A stretch of 64,000 nt of DNA, from the NCBI GenBank assembly GCA_003219195.1, contig QHPX01000147.1, positions 1 through 64,000 of the forward strand, in the 5' to 3' direction. Each line of letters begins with the position of its first letter. The stretch's first letter is position 1. Shown piece after piece: positions 25,677 to 34,511 of this stretch. The notes under the pieces are model-generated. The model did no database searches. It was not told the origin of the DNA and worked only from the letters and a program-made list of their open reading frames with translations. Position numbers and translations under genes: made by a program. The stretch is from Verrucomicrobiota bacterium. GTDB taxonomy: Bacteria > Verrucomicrobiota > Verrucomicrobiia > Chthoniobacterales > UBA10450.

Positions 25677-25741
25677 CTGTAGAGGCAGCCGTGCCGGCTG
25701 CGTTCTTTCTAATTTTGCAGGCGACACGCCTGCCACTACAG
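25677..25741. repeat. 65-bp inverted-repeat element (CTGTAGAGGCAG ends)
   Basis: CTGTAGAGGCAG at 25677-25688 is matched by CTGCCACTACAG at 25730-25741 (one mismatch in the 12-bp ends). The interior holds smaller GC-rich hairpins. It lies in the 160-bp gap between DUF423 and the CNB-DUF1003 gene. Confidence 0.65.
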
Positions 25742-25830
25742 CCGCTACTAACACTGGCCTCCACAACCGCGTGCTTGCCGTGTATAATCGGCCATCTCTC
25801 GATGATTCGATGATTGCAGATTAACTTGCT

Positions 25831-26631
25831 ATGGACGTTGAAGAATTACGCTCGGTTCCACTATTCGCGTCACTCGATCACGACGCCGCGATGAAGTTGT
25901 GCAAGTTCTTGTCGATCCACGATTGCCAGCACTCCGCCGTCGTTTTTCGGGCCAATGATCCGGGCGACGCCATGTATTGGATCGAGTTGGGAAAGGTGCG
26001 CATCAGCATCACCGATGCCGATGGTCACACCGTCACGCTCGCTGAGCTCGGCGCCGGGGATTTTTTCGGGGAGATGGCGATGCTCGATGGCCACGGGCGC
26101 TCGGCCGACGCGACGGTGATTGGGGATGCGCGGCTGGCTAAGCTGACGCGCGAGGATTTTCTCTCCTTCATCAACAGCGACCCGCGCATCACGCTCGAAA
26201 TGCTGACGGCGTTGACGCGCCGATTGCGACGCACGGACGATCTTTTGCGCCACCGCGTTTCGCGGAACGTGAATGAAGAGGAAGCCGCGCGACTTACGCT
26301 CGCGGATCGCGCGGCCGACAAAATCGCTGAGTTCGGCGGAAGTTGGAAGTTCATCGCATTCTCGGTTGGATTTTTCCTATCCTGGATGGCGTTGAACACT
26401 TGGCTGCTCTTCGACAAGGGATTCGATCCTTACCCTTACGTGTTCTTGAACCTTGTCCTGGGAATAATCGTCAGCCTCCAGGCGCCAATCATCATCATGT
26501 CGCAGAACCGGCAGGCGGAGAAGGACCGCCTGCGCTCGAACCTCGATTATCAGCTCAACCTCAAGAATGAGCTTTTGCTCAGCGACATCATTCATCGGCT
26601 GGACGAGCTTGCGAAGAAGATGCGCGAATAG
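25831..26631 (+). CDS. Cyclic-nucleotide-binding domain plus DUF1003 membrane protein
   Basis: 266 aa. Residues about 10-125 form a Crp-like cNMP-binding domain, with the phosphate-binding cassette GAGDFFGEMAMLDGHGRSADATV (Glu and Arg of the cassette present). Residues about 145-265 match DUF1003, with two membrane helices (WKFIAFSVGFFLSWMALNTW and VFLNLVLGIIVSLQAP) and the family tail QNRQAEKDRLRSNLDYQLN. A soluble sensor is thus attached to a two-helix membrane module. The next gene also carries a cNMP domain, and an adenylate cyclase is encoded 6 kb away. Confidence 0.85.
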   Translation: MDVEELRSVPLFASLDHDAAMKLCKFLSIHDCQHSAVVFRANDPGDAMYWIELGKVRISITDADGHTVTLAELGAGDFFGEMAMLDGHGRSADATVIGDARLAKLTREDFLSFINSDPRITLEMLTALTRRLRRTDDLLRHRVSRNVNEEEAARLTLADRAADKIAEFGGSWKFIAFSVGFFLSWMALNTWLLFDKGFDPYPYVFLNLVLGIIVSLQAPIIIMSQNRQAEKDRLRSNLDYQLNLKNELLLSDIIHRLDELAKKMRE

Positions 26632-26648
26632 CGGTGACTGCGGCCGGT

Positions 26649-26660
26649 AAGATCGACATG
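26649..26660 (+). repeat. Dispersed motif copy AAGATCGACATG
   Basis: One mismatch from AAGATCGACAAT. It directly abuts the left end of the inverted-repeat element at 26661. Confidence 0.6.
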
Positions 26661-26741
26661 TTGTAGCTGCCCCGTCCCGGGCGGCAGAAATGTCTTGGAA
26701 GGTCTGAGAAAATCTGCCGCCGAGGACAGCGGCAGCTACAA
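26661..26741. repeat. 81-bp inverted-repeat element (TTGTAGCTGCC ends)
   Basis: Perfect 11-bp terminal inverted repeat TTGTAGCTGCC / GGCAGCTACAA, with an inner GC-rich hairpin (CGGGCGGCAG / CTGCCGCCG). It lies between the CNB-DUF1003 gene and the MscS-CNB gene. Confidence 0.7.
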
Positions 26742-26788
26742 CGCTTGTCGCTACGCCGCCCTCTTGGTAAACTCATCGCGTCACGCCG

Positions 26789-28209
26789 ATGTTCACTACT
26801 TTGTTGGAGACACAAAAAGCGGCCCTCACGGTGGTCGCGTTCATCGCGACATTTTTTGTATCGATGCGGCCATCGCGGCCTACGGACTCCACACAGACTG
26901 GCGGAATCACATCGGCGCGGCCGTCGTGCTTCTCAGCACCGCGTTCGTCGTCGCATTGGTCAATCGCTACGTTTGGGACTTTTACTTCGAGCAGCGAAAG
27001 CAGACGCCGATTCCTCATTTTCTGCGTGAAGTGGTGGGTGGCATCATTTTCTTGATCGCGCTTCTTTTTGTCCTGAGTGCCGGATATCACGCCGAAGCGC
27101 AATTGAAAGGACTGCTCGTGGGCTCCGGGGCCATCGCGCTCATTCTCGGATTCGCCGGGCAAAATCTCTTCGGCGGAATCATTGCCGGGATATCGATCCA
27201 GATTAACCGGCCTTATAAGGTCGGCGATTGGTTACAGGTCGGCGACCGCTTCGCCGAAGTGATGGAGATCAACTGGCGTTCCACCCGGCTCTGCACCAAC
27301 GACAACATCTATCTCGACATCCCGAACAACGAGATCGTTCGCACCACCATCGTCAATCTCCATTACCCGAGCGAAGTGCATGCGATGCGCATCCGCGTGG
27401 GTGTGGATTACAACGTCCCGCCCAACCGCGTGAAGGATGCTCTCGCGCGGGCCGCCTCCAGCGCCAATGGCGTTCTGGCCAACCCGTCGGTCAAAGTTTT
27501 CCTGGTCGATTTCGCCGATCACGCCGTGACCTATGAGATCAAATTCTACATGGGCAATCACGCCCGGATCAACGAGATCAACGACGCCGTGCGCACGAAT
27601 GTTTGGTACGAACTCAAACGCCAGCGCATCACCATCCCCTTTCCCATTCGCACCCTCCAACTGGAGCGCCGCAAGCTGCCGGCCGGCGAAGAAGATCATC
27701 AGGAAGCGCGCGCGATTTTGCGTGGCGAACCGCTCTTCCAATGTCTTTCCGCTGCGCAGATTAACAATCTCGTCGAACAATCCGACCTCAATCATTTCGG
27801 CCGCGGCGAGCGCGTGATCGAAGAAGGCGCCGAAGGCGATTCCATGTTTGTTCTCATGCGCGGCGCGGCGCAAGTTTCGGTCTCGAAAAATGGCAAGGTC
27901 ATTCCGGTGGCCACTCTGAGCTCGGGCGATTGTTTCGGTGAGATGTCGTTGCTGACCGGCGAGAAACGCACCGCAACCGTACGCGCCGAGGGCGATTGCT
28001 ACGTCATGGAGATCAGCAAAGACGTAATGGCGCAAATCGTCCGCGAATCACCCGATTGCCTGCGGCAACTGAGCGAGATTCTCGCCCGGCGAAAAATGGA
28101 AACCGAAGGAATCGTCAAAGACGTGGCACTGCCCGCCGATCAAGCGGCCAAGGAAAACGAATATCGCGCCACCTTTTTGCGGCGGCTGAAAACATTTTTC
28201 GAATTATGA
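26789..28209 (+). CDS. MscS-type mechanosensitive channel with C-terminal cNMP-binding domain; N-terminus probably frameshifted
   Basis: The main frame gives an MscS core: LLVGSGAIALILGFAGQNLF (pore helix), INRPYKVGDWLQV, then the beta domain with DNIYLDIPNNEIV. From about residue 300 there is a Crp-like domain with cassette LSSGDCFGEMSLLTGEKRTATV. Gating by cyclic nucleotide is the known logic of this fusion (bCNG channels). The first 26 residues are sensible only in another frame (MFTTLLETQKAALTVVAFIA from ATG 26789, a membrane helix). Homology crosses to the main frame near 26866 (AAIAAYGLHTDWRNHIGAA). So a frameshift, or an unrecognised start in the main frame, must be invoked. Confidence 0.82.
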
Positions 28210-28404
28210 CTTATTGCCCGTCTCGTTCGCGGAATAATCGGCAGCTTAGGAGCGCTTTTTGCGAGGCGAGTTTCGGATGGCCGGCGAGCGCTAAAAGAAT
28301 CGCCAGCTTCGACGACAAGATCGACAATCGCGCTTTGGCCGCGTTGCGAAGTTAGCCTTTGCCAGCGGGCCAATTCTTCATAAAGTCGTGCGCTTTATTG
28401 CGCA
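28210..28404 (+). other. 195-bp intergenic region with one exact dispersed motif
   Basis: No supportable gene. It contains AAGATCGACAAT at 28317-28328. One frame reads KRIASFDDKIDNRALAALRS to a stop near 28355, which could be a gene tail, but no family is recognised. Confidence 0.4.
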
Positions 28405-30486
28405 ATGATCACGATAGTTCTTGCCTTCTCTCTTCTCGATTCCGGCGTGCACTTGTCGATGTTGTGCGCGGCCATCGGACTGGCCTTCGCATTTTTCCTA
28501 ATCACGGCAGTCATTCGAAAGTCGGCCGGCAATGAGCGCATGCAGCAAATTTCGGCGGCGGTGCAGGAAGGCGCGAAAGCATACCTGAACCGGCAGGTCG
28601 TCACGATCAGCGCAATCGCGGTTGTCATTTTCATTCTCCTCTTCATTTTCAAAGATCATCCGACGGCGATTGGGTTTGTAATCGGCGCGTTCTGCTCCCT
28701 TTCGGCCGGTTTCATTGGCATGCGTATCGCCGTGATCGCAAATGTGCGCACGACGCAGGCCGCCAGTCAGTCCCGCACGGCGGCGTTGCGCATCGCGTTC
28801 AACGGCGGGGCGGTGACCGGCTTGCTGGTGGTTGGTCTTGCGCTGCTCGCGGTCTCGATCTTTTACACAATCGCGGGAAAGCTGGTCGGGCATGACATGG
28901 CGGTACGAAGCCTGGTTGGATTGGCGTTGGGCGCAAGTTTGATCAGCGTGTTCGCGCGACTCGGCGGCGGCATTTATACGAAGGCGGCGGATGTCGGCGC
29001 CGATCTGGTGGGAAAGATCGAGAAGGGCCTGGAGGAAGACGATCCGCGCAATCCGGCAACGATCGCGGACAACGTGGGCGATAACGTGGGCGATTGCGCG
29101 GGCATGGCGGCGGATGTTTTTGAAACGTACGCAGTCAGCCTGATTGGCGCGATCCTGGTGGGCGCGCTCACGCTCGCGGCGGAGCCCGCCGCGATCATTT
29201 ATCCATTTGTCCTCGGCGGCATTTCCGTGCTGGGCGCGATCTTGGGAGTTCTGTTTGTCAACGTCGCCAACGGCAAACCGGCCAGCATGCTGATGGGTGC
29301 GGTGGGAGCAAGCGCACTGGTGTCCGCCATTTTGTTTTGGCCGGCGACGCACCGTCTTTTTCCAAACGGAATCACAGTCGGTGGACTGTTGCGAACACCC
29401 ACTCAACTTTACTTCGCTTCGGTGATTGGTCTGGTCATGACCGCGGTCGTGGTGGTGATCACAAACTACTACACCTCGATGCGCTATCGGCCGGTGCAGA
29501 AAATTGCGCGCGCATCCGAAACCGGCCACGCCACAAACATCATCGCTGGGCTCGCGGTCGGACAACATGCGACGGCGTTGCCAGTCGGATTCATCGGAAT
29601 CGCCATTCTACTCAGCTTTCATTTCGCCGGGCTCTATGGAATCGCCATCGCAGTGATGTCGATGTTATCCATGGCCGGAATCATCATCTCGCTCGATTCA
29701 TTCGGTCCGATCACGGACAACGCGGGCGGCATCGCGGTGATGAGCAACCTGCCGAAAGAAATTCGCGCGGTCACCGACGAGCTGGACGCGGTCGGCAACA
29801 CGATGAAAGCGGTGACGAAAGGCTACGCGATCGCTTCGGCCGGGTTGGCGGCGCTCGTTTTGTTTGGATCGTATGTCGAAGAACTGCGCGATCACGTGAC
29901 CGCGCGGGGCGACGTGTTTACGTTTCAATTCTCGCTCACGGAACCGAAGGTGATCATCGGACTTTTTATCGGCGGACTGCTGCCGTTTATCTTCACAGCG
30001 TTTAGCATGGATGCGGTGGGAAAAGCGGCCGGCGCGGTCGTGCTTGAGGTGCGCCGCCAATTGCAGGCCAAGCCGGGAATTTTGACCGGGCAAGACACAC
30101 CCGAGTACGGCACTTGCGTTGATATCGTGACGAAAGCGGCGCTGCGCGAGATGATCATTCCGGCGCTGTTGCCGTTGGTCTTTGTCGTCGCGGTTGCGAT
30201 CATCCCACAGCTCGGCCCGGTCGTGCTCGGCGGCTTGCTCGTCGGCACGATCGTGACCGGATTATTTGTCGCGATCGCCATGACGTCCGGAGGCGGCGCC
30301 TGGGACAACGCGAAAAAATTTATCGAGGAAGGAAATCTTGGCGGTAAAGGTTCCTTCGCGCACGCTGCCGCAGTGACCGGCGATACGGTGGGCGACCCTT
30401 ACAAGGACACCGCCGGTCCCGCGATCAATCCGATGATCAAGGTGGCAAATATCGTCGCGATCCTGATCATTCCGATTTTCTTTTAA
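28405..30486 (+). CDS. hppA: Membrane-bound proton-translocating pyrophosphatase
   Basis: 693-aa, about 16-helix integral membrane enzyme coupling PPi hydrolysis to ion pumping. The substrate site is intact: [40 protein letters not shown] and, near the end, [17 protein letters not shown]-type residues ([20 protein letters not shown]). In the subfamily-defining stretch it reads [10 protein letters not shown]. Lys after GNT(T/M) is the mark of K+-independent H+-pumping forms. No neighbour suggests a special role. PPi from biosynthesis would energise the membrane under low-energy conditions. Confidence 0.95.
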   Translation: MITIVLAFSLLDSGVHLSMLCAAIGLAFAFFLITAVIRKSAGNERMQQISAAVQEGAKAYLNRQVVTISAIAVVIFILLFIFKDHPTAIGFVIGAFCSLSAGFIGMRIAVIANVRTTQAASQSRTAALRIAFNGGAVTGLLVVGLALLAVSIFYTIAGKLVGHDMAVRSLVGLALGASLISVFARLGGGIYTKAADVGADLVGKIEKGLEEDDPRNPATIADNVGDNVGDCAGMAADVFETYAVSLIGAILVGALTLAAEPAAIIYPFVLGGISVLGAILGVLFVNVANGKPASMLMGAVGASALVSAILFWPATHRLFPNGITVGGLLRTPTQLYFASVIGLVMTAVVVVITNYYTSMRYRPVQKIARASETGHATNIIAGLAVGQHATALPVGFIGIAILLSFHFAGLYGIAIAVMSMLSMAGIIISLDSFGPITDNAGGIAVMSNLPKEIRAVTDELDAVGNTMKAVTKGYAIASAGLAALVLFGSYVEELRDHVTARGDVFTFQFSLTEPKVIIGLFIGGLLPFIFTAFSMDAVGKAAGAVVLEVRRQLQAKPGILTGQDTPEYGTCVDIVTKAALREMIIPALLPLVFVVAVAIIPQLGPVVLGGLLVGTIVTGLFVAIAMTSGGGAWDNAKKFIEEGNLGGKGSFAHAAAVTGDTVGDPYKDTAGPAINPMIKVANIVAILIIPIFF

Positions 30487-30488
30487 CA

Positions 30489-30532
30489 AAGATCGATATC
30501 TGTTAAGATCGACAATCGGCAAGATCGACATG
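30489..30532 (+). repeat. Triple array of the dispersed motif
   Basis: AAGATCGATATC (30489), exact AAGATCGACAAT (30505-30516) and AAGATCGACATG (30521-30532), each 16 bp apart, fill the hppA-to-next-gene spacer. The last copy provides the ATG (30530) of the following gene. Confidence 0.8.
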
Positions 30533-30922
30533 GCGGAGAATCGTGATTTCCAGATCGTCGCAACCGAGCAAACCGGCGCGAGAAAGCAAAGTCTCGCCAA
30601 GGCCGACCCGGCCGCGACGCCATTTAAAGTCGTGATCGATCCGAAATTGCGGCTCGATTTGCGGCGTGCGCTGATCGATCTGATCGATTATCACGACGAC
30701 GCGCTGGCGGAACATTTCGCCGAAGGCAAGCTCGCACTGGAATCTTACAAGGAATATATCGAGCTGTTTGCACGCAGCCTGAAGGAAACGATGGAAAGCC
30801 GCGAAGGCGTTTCTTATTTACTGCGTTCGGTTGGCTTCGACGTCTCTCCGGCGGAAATCAATTTGCAACCGGAACTGCGCTGGAGAAAAGGCCCTGGTGC
30901 CTTTGGTTCGAGCTTGCTTTAA
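30530..30922 (+). CDS. Hypothetical protein, helical
   Basis: 130 aa with no recognised domain. The middle is helical and charged (KLRLDLRRALIDLIDYHDDALAEHF, LALESYKEYIELFARSLKE). The end is Trp/Arg-Lys-containing (LQPELRWRKGPGAFGS). No signal peptide or membrane segment. The ATG lies at the end of the triple motif array and no Shine-Dalgarno is seen apart from it. It precedes the REC-MBL gene by 26 bp, so co-transcription is plausible. Function unknown. Confidence 0.6.
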   Translation: MAENRDFQIVATEQTGARKQSLAKADPAATPFKVVIDPKLRLDLRRALIDLIDYHDDALAEHFAEGKLALESYKEYIELFARSLKETMESREGVSYLLRSVGFDVSPAEINLQPELRWRKGPGAFGSSLL

Positions 30923-30948
30923 ATAAAGGCGCCAATCAGCCTGCACGC

Positions 30949-32274
30949 ATGCCTCGCGTCTTAATCATCGAAGACGATGCCGAAAGCCGGCGCGCGATCG
31001 CCGGTCTTTTCGTACGCGAAGATTGGAAGGTCCTGGAAGCGAATGACGGCGACGCCGGACTCGAGCTGGCGTTGCGCAATCGGCCGGAGCTTATCCTGTG
31101 TGATTTGTTGATGCCAAAATCGAATGGTTTTCAGGTTTGCCGCACTATCCGGGAGCAGCTTCAACCAACGAAGATCATCGTCGTGTCGGGCCGCGATTAT
31201 GGAGTCGATCGAACCAGTGCGCTCCAAGCCGGCGCCGACGAATATTTGCTTAAGCCGATAACGTGGGAACTGCTCTCCAGCACGATCGACCGACTTCTGC
31301 CCGAGATGCCGCGCCGTCCCAAACCAAAATCTGCGGCCGAAGGTGAGTCGATGCCTGCGCGAATAAGACTGTGGGGCGTTCGCGGTTCAATTCCGGTTCC
31401 CGGAAAGAACACAGTCCGTTATGGCGGAAACACTAGCTGCGTGGAGGTGCGCGCCGATGGCGAGATCATTATTCTCGATGCCGGCAGCGGCATTCGCCTG
31501 CTCGGTCTCGCTTTGGACAAAGAATTTGGACCTCGCTCGATGAAGTTGACTCTTTTGATTACACACACTCACTGGGACCATATCCAGGGCCTGCCTTTTT
31601 TTTCTCCCGCTTACAATCAGAAAAACCTCATCCGCGTTTTGGGTTATGAAGGAGCTCGCGCTGGTTTGGCAAAGATCCTGGCCAGCCAAATGGAGACCCC
31701 GTTTTTCCCGGTGAGCTTACGCGAACTCCCGAGCCACCTGGCAATTGAGGAACTGAAGGAGATGGAGTTTCAAATCGGAAACGTCGAGGTGCGCTCCAAG
31801 TTCGCTAATCATCCGGGCATTTGCGCGGGTTACCGTCTTTTCACAAGCTCGGGGTCAATCGCCTACTTTCCCGACAATGAACCTTATGAGCAGCTCAAGC
31901 TGCAATTGGCCTCGCGCGATGGAATCGGCGAGGACGAAGCGCGCGATTTCGCTACTGCCGAGCGCACAAAGATGGTCGAGTTTATTCAAGGCAGCGACCT
32001 GGCGATCCTGGATACACAATATACGGACGAGGAGTACACGCAGCATATCGGTTGGGGCCATAGCTCACTCAGCAGCGTTGTTTCGTTGGCGCTTGATGCA
32101 GATGTTCGCAAGCTCCTGCTTTTCCATCACGATCCGAATCATGACGACCAGATGATCGATAAAATGGTGGAACACGCGCGCGCGCTGGTGGCGAAGAGCG
32201 GGAAGCCATTGGAAGTCGAAGGCGCTCGCGAAGGCGCTGAGATCTTGCTCGGCGCGAAAACTCCAGCCGCGTAA
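30949..32274 (+). CDS. Response-regulator receiver domain fused to a metallo-beta-lactamase-fold hydrolase
   Basis: 441 aa. Residues 1-125 are a receiver domain with acidic pocket (IIEDD), phospho-acceptor Asp52 (ELILCDLLMP) and Lys102 (LLKPI). A linker (PRRPKPKSAAEGE) leads to an MBL-fold domain (about 135-430). It has LWGVRGSIPVPG, GGNTSCVEV, the metal motif THTHWDHIQG, FANHPGICAGYRL, DTQYTDEEY and FHHDPNHDD. This class of MBL proteins includes cAMP phosphodiesterase-like and RNase-Z-like enzymes. Phosphorylation could control the hydrolase. With two cNMP-binding proteins and a cyclase nearby, cNMP hydrolysis is an attractive but untested role. No partner kinase is adjacent. Confidence 0.88.
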   Translation: MPRVLIIEDDAESRRAIAGLFVREDWKVLEANDGDAGLELALRNRPELILCDLLMPKSNGFQVCRTIREQLQPTKIIVVSGRDYGVDRTSALQAGADEYLLKPITWELLSSTIDRLLPEMPRRPKPKSAAEGESMPARIRLWGVRGSIPVPGKNTVRYGGNTSCVEVRADGEIIILDAGSGIRLLGLALDKEFGPRSMKLTLLITHTHWDHIQGLPFFSPAYNQKNLIRVLGYEGARAGLAKILASQMETPFFPVSLRELPSHLAIEELKEMEFQIGNVEVRSKFANHPGICAGYRLFTSSGSIAYFPDNEPYEQLKLQLASRDGIGEDEARDFATAERTKMVEFIQGSDLAILDTQYTDEEYTQHIGWGHSSLSSVVSLALDADVRKLLLFHHDPNHDDQMIDKMVEHARALVAKSGKPLEVEGAREGAEILLGAKTPAA

Positions 32275-32341
32275 ATCGCGCCGCGAACGGAATTAGGCTA
32301 ACTTGTCGGCAGCGCAAATCGGTCTTAATTTTTTCGCTCAT

Positions 32342-32415
32342 TGCCTCGTGGTGTAATGGTAGCACCAGAGATTCTGGATCTCTTTGTCTAGGTTCGAGTC
32401 CTAGCGAGGCAGCCA
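32342..32415 (+). tRNA. tRNA-Gln (anticodon CTG)
   Basis: Complete 74-nt cloverleaf. The acceptor TGCCTCG pairs with CGAGGCA, and the anticodon stem AGAGA/TCTCT encloses loop TTCTGGA with anticodon CTG. The T-loop is TTCGAGT and the encoded end is GCCA. Its last 23 bases recur at 34870-34892, marking it as an integration site. Confidence 0.95.
32393..32415 (+). repeat. Attachment-site-like direct repeat (tRNA copy)
   Basis: The 3' 23 bp of tRNA-Gln (T arm to CCA), identical to 34870-34892. Recombination within tRNA 3' ends is the usual signature of tyrosine-integrase elements. This would be the attL-like copy, which restores the functional tRNA. Confidence 0.7.
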
Positions 32416-32538
32416 TACGTCGCGGATGAGCAGAAGTCCACTGCGTTCTCCAAGGATCTCCCGCGCCAGCGCGCTGTAGCCGACCATGCCGGTGAACATG
32501 ATCGCAGCGAGCTTGCGATGTTCGGTGTTGGCGCTCAT
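32412..32538 (-). pseudogene. Truncated N-terminus of a second adenylate/guanylate cyclase gene
   Basis: On the minus strand, ATG 32538 opens MSANTEHRKLAAIMFTGMVG then YSALA. This matches the full cyclase next door (TEHRKLAAIMFTDMVGYSALA), and a stretch of about 50 bp is almost identical. The essential metal-binding Asp of FTD is Gly here. Homology ends after about 25 residues, just before the tRNA repeat. The ATG overlaps the stop of the intact cyclase (ATGA), so two cyclase-TPR genes were once in tandem and the downstream one was cut off at the attachment site. Confidence 0.8.
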
Positions 32539-34511
32539 GGTTCGATCCCGATTTTTTTAAGCAACGCCGGGAATCGTGGGTCGGCACGCAAGCGGTCCAA
32601 ACCGGCAAAGATGCAGTATTCCCGGATCCACGCTACGCTAGCGTTTTCGTGTTCCAAGCCTTGCTCAAAACAAGCAAAGGCTTCATCGTGATTGCCTAAA
32701 CTTGCATGAACGAAGCCCAGATAAGCGGGCTGGACATACGTCCGCTTTCCGAGTTCGGCCAAATCTTCGAGAGCCCGTTGAGCTTCGGCCTTCCGATCCA
32801 ACCGACCCAGCAGGCATCCAAGATCGGCTAACTGAACAGGACCTCCTCCCAGCATGACTGCTTTGCGCAAGTCTGCGATGGCAGCTTCGCGCATTTCCTG
32901 ACCCCAATGAGCCAATCCCGAGATCCAATAGGTCCCAAAGAAGTTTGAGTCCAGATCAAATAATGTTTGGGCCTGTGCGAGCATCAGATCATAGCGGTGA
33001 ATGAACAAATAGGCCAATCCTGTGTGCATAACAATCATGGGGGATAAGGGATCGAGCTGTTGCGCCAAGCGCGCATGGGTTATGGCTTCGTCGGTCCGCC
33101 TCATGCATGCTAAGAAACCAGCGTAATGCTCGTGAGCGGTGACGTAGTTCGGGTTAAGCTTGATGGCTTGTTTGAAGCAGTCTTCAGCCCTTGACCAGTC
33201 CCTCACGTTCCAACATGTTACAATAGCTAAAGCAGTCTGAGTTTCAGCCAGGTTCGGATTGAGTTCTACCGCCTTTTCTGCGGCCTGATCGTGAGGACCG
33301 ATGGCAGCGAGCTTTTCTTCAAACGAGAGATAGCCATAGAACCAGGCGGTTTGATAACAGAGTGATAAAGCAGCATAAGCCAGCGCATAGCTGGGTTCGA
33401 TTTGGAGAGCTTTTTTGCAACATTCGATGCAGCGCTTGAAGCCCTCCCCGGTAAACTTATAAAAGTGATACTTGCCCTGGAGGTAAAGCTGGTAGGCGTC
33501 AGTGTTGTAAGTGCCGTGTTTCGGCAACGGTTGATCGCCTGCGCCAATCAGTTGCATCTCAAGGGCCTGCACAATTGCGCGCGTAATCTCATCCTGAATG
33601 GCAAAGACCTCCTGCATTTCGCGATCGAACGTTTGGGACCACAGATGATCGCCTTCAGCCACATTAATCAGTTGGGCCGTTATGCGCAGCCGGCTGCCAA
33701 CTTTGCGCACACTGCCCTCCAAAATCGTGTTCACATTCAGTTGCTGGCCGATCCGGCGGATATCCTCATTCCTCCCCTTGAACGCAAAGCTTGAAGTCCG
33801 GGCAGGCACGCGTAACCCCTTCAATCGTGAAAACGCCATTATCAGGTCTTCTGTCAGACCGTCGCTCAGATACTCGTTCTCCGGGTCTGAGCTCATACTT
33901 AGGAAAGGCAAGACGGCAATCGATTTCTGAGTCTCAGAAGATTTGTTGGCTCGCACGAGATCCGGTGGACCGGACGCTGCGCCCTCGTATCCAACCCAAT
34001 AAACCTCCAGAGGCCGCATCATATTCTTGAGTTTCACCTGCCCCATCCTTTTCGGCGAGTTGGCAAGGCGATTCTCCACCTGGTCGAAGACCTGCTGGGA
34101 AATACAAATGCCGCCCGCTCCGGCCAATGGTTCGATGCGAGCAGCAATGTTGACGCCATCGCCAATCACGTCGTCATCACGACGGACAACATCGCCCGCA
34201 TGAATTCCGATACGAACCTCGAATATCCCTTGCGGTGGATTGGCGGAATTTCTCTTTGCAATCATCTCTTGAATCTCAATCCCGCATTGCACTGCCGCCA
34301 AGGCGCTGGAAAATTCGACCAAGAAACCATCTCCAATTGTCTTGATTTCAGAGCCGTGATGTTTTGGAAAAACTGAGCGCAGGAGTCGGCGGTGTTCCTC
34401 GAGCAACTCAAGTGCGAACGCCTCGTTCCGTTGCGCGAGAGCGCTGTAGCCGACCATGTCCGTGAACATGATCGCGGCGAGCTTGCGATGTTCGGTGCCG
34501 TCTTGAGGCAT
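32535..34511 (-). CDS. Class III adenylate/guanylate cyclase with TPR sensor domain
   Basis: 658 aa. The N-terminal cyclase domain (about 8-180) has both metal-binding Asp residues, Asp18 (MFTDMVGYS) and Asp61 (TIGDGFLVEF), and GDGVNIAARIE near the active site. Residues about 195-330 match the TolB-N/FlgO-like module (IAVLPFLSMSSDPENEYLSDGL, ILEGSVRKVG). At least six TPR-like repeats follow (ALAYAALSLCYQ, AETQTALAIVTCW, YVTAHEHYAGFL). Such proteins make cAMP in response to unknown cues. It fills the tRNA-Gln island, contains none of the dispersed motif, and has lower GC than its neighbours by eye. Confidence 0.88.
   Translation of the reverse strand: MPQDGTEHRKLAAIMFTDMVGYSALAQRNEAFALELLEEHRRLLRSVFPKHHGSEIKTIGDGFLVEFSSALAAVQCGIEIQEMIAKRNSANPPQGIFEVRIGIHAGDVVRRDDDVIGDGVNIAARIEPLAGAGGICISQQVFDQVENRLANSPKRMGQVKLKNMMRPLEVYWVGYEGAASGPPDLVRANKSSETQKSIAVLPFLSMSSDPENEYLSDGLTEDLIMAFSRLKGLRVPARTSSFAFKGRNEDIRRIGQQLNVNTILEGSVRKVGSRLRITAQLINVAEGDHLWSQTFDREMQEVFAIQDEITRAIVQALEMQLIGAGDQPLPKHGTYNTDAYQLYLQGKYHFYKFTGEGFKRCIECCKKALQIEPSYALAYAALSLCYQTAWFYGYLSFEEKLAAIGPHDQAAEKAVELNPNLAETQTALAIVTCWNVRDWSRAEDCFKQAIKLNPNYVTAHEHYAGFLACMRRTDEAITHARLAQQLDPLSPMIVMHTGLAYLFIHRYDLMLAQAQTLFDLDSNFFGTYWISGLAHWGQEMREAAIADLRKAVMLGGGPVQLADLGCLLGRLDRKAEAQRALEDLAELGKRTYVQPAYLGFVHASLGNHDEAFACFEQGLEHENASVAWIREYCIFAGLDRLRADPRFPALLKKIGIEP

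Noticed and set aside
28498-29568. Long minus-strand ORF opposite hppA
   Set aside because: It is the antisense frame of the pyrophosphatase gene. Its composition is biased and it has no recognisable domain.
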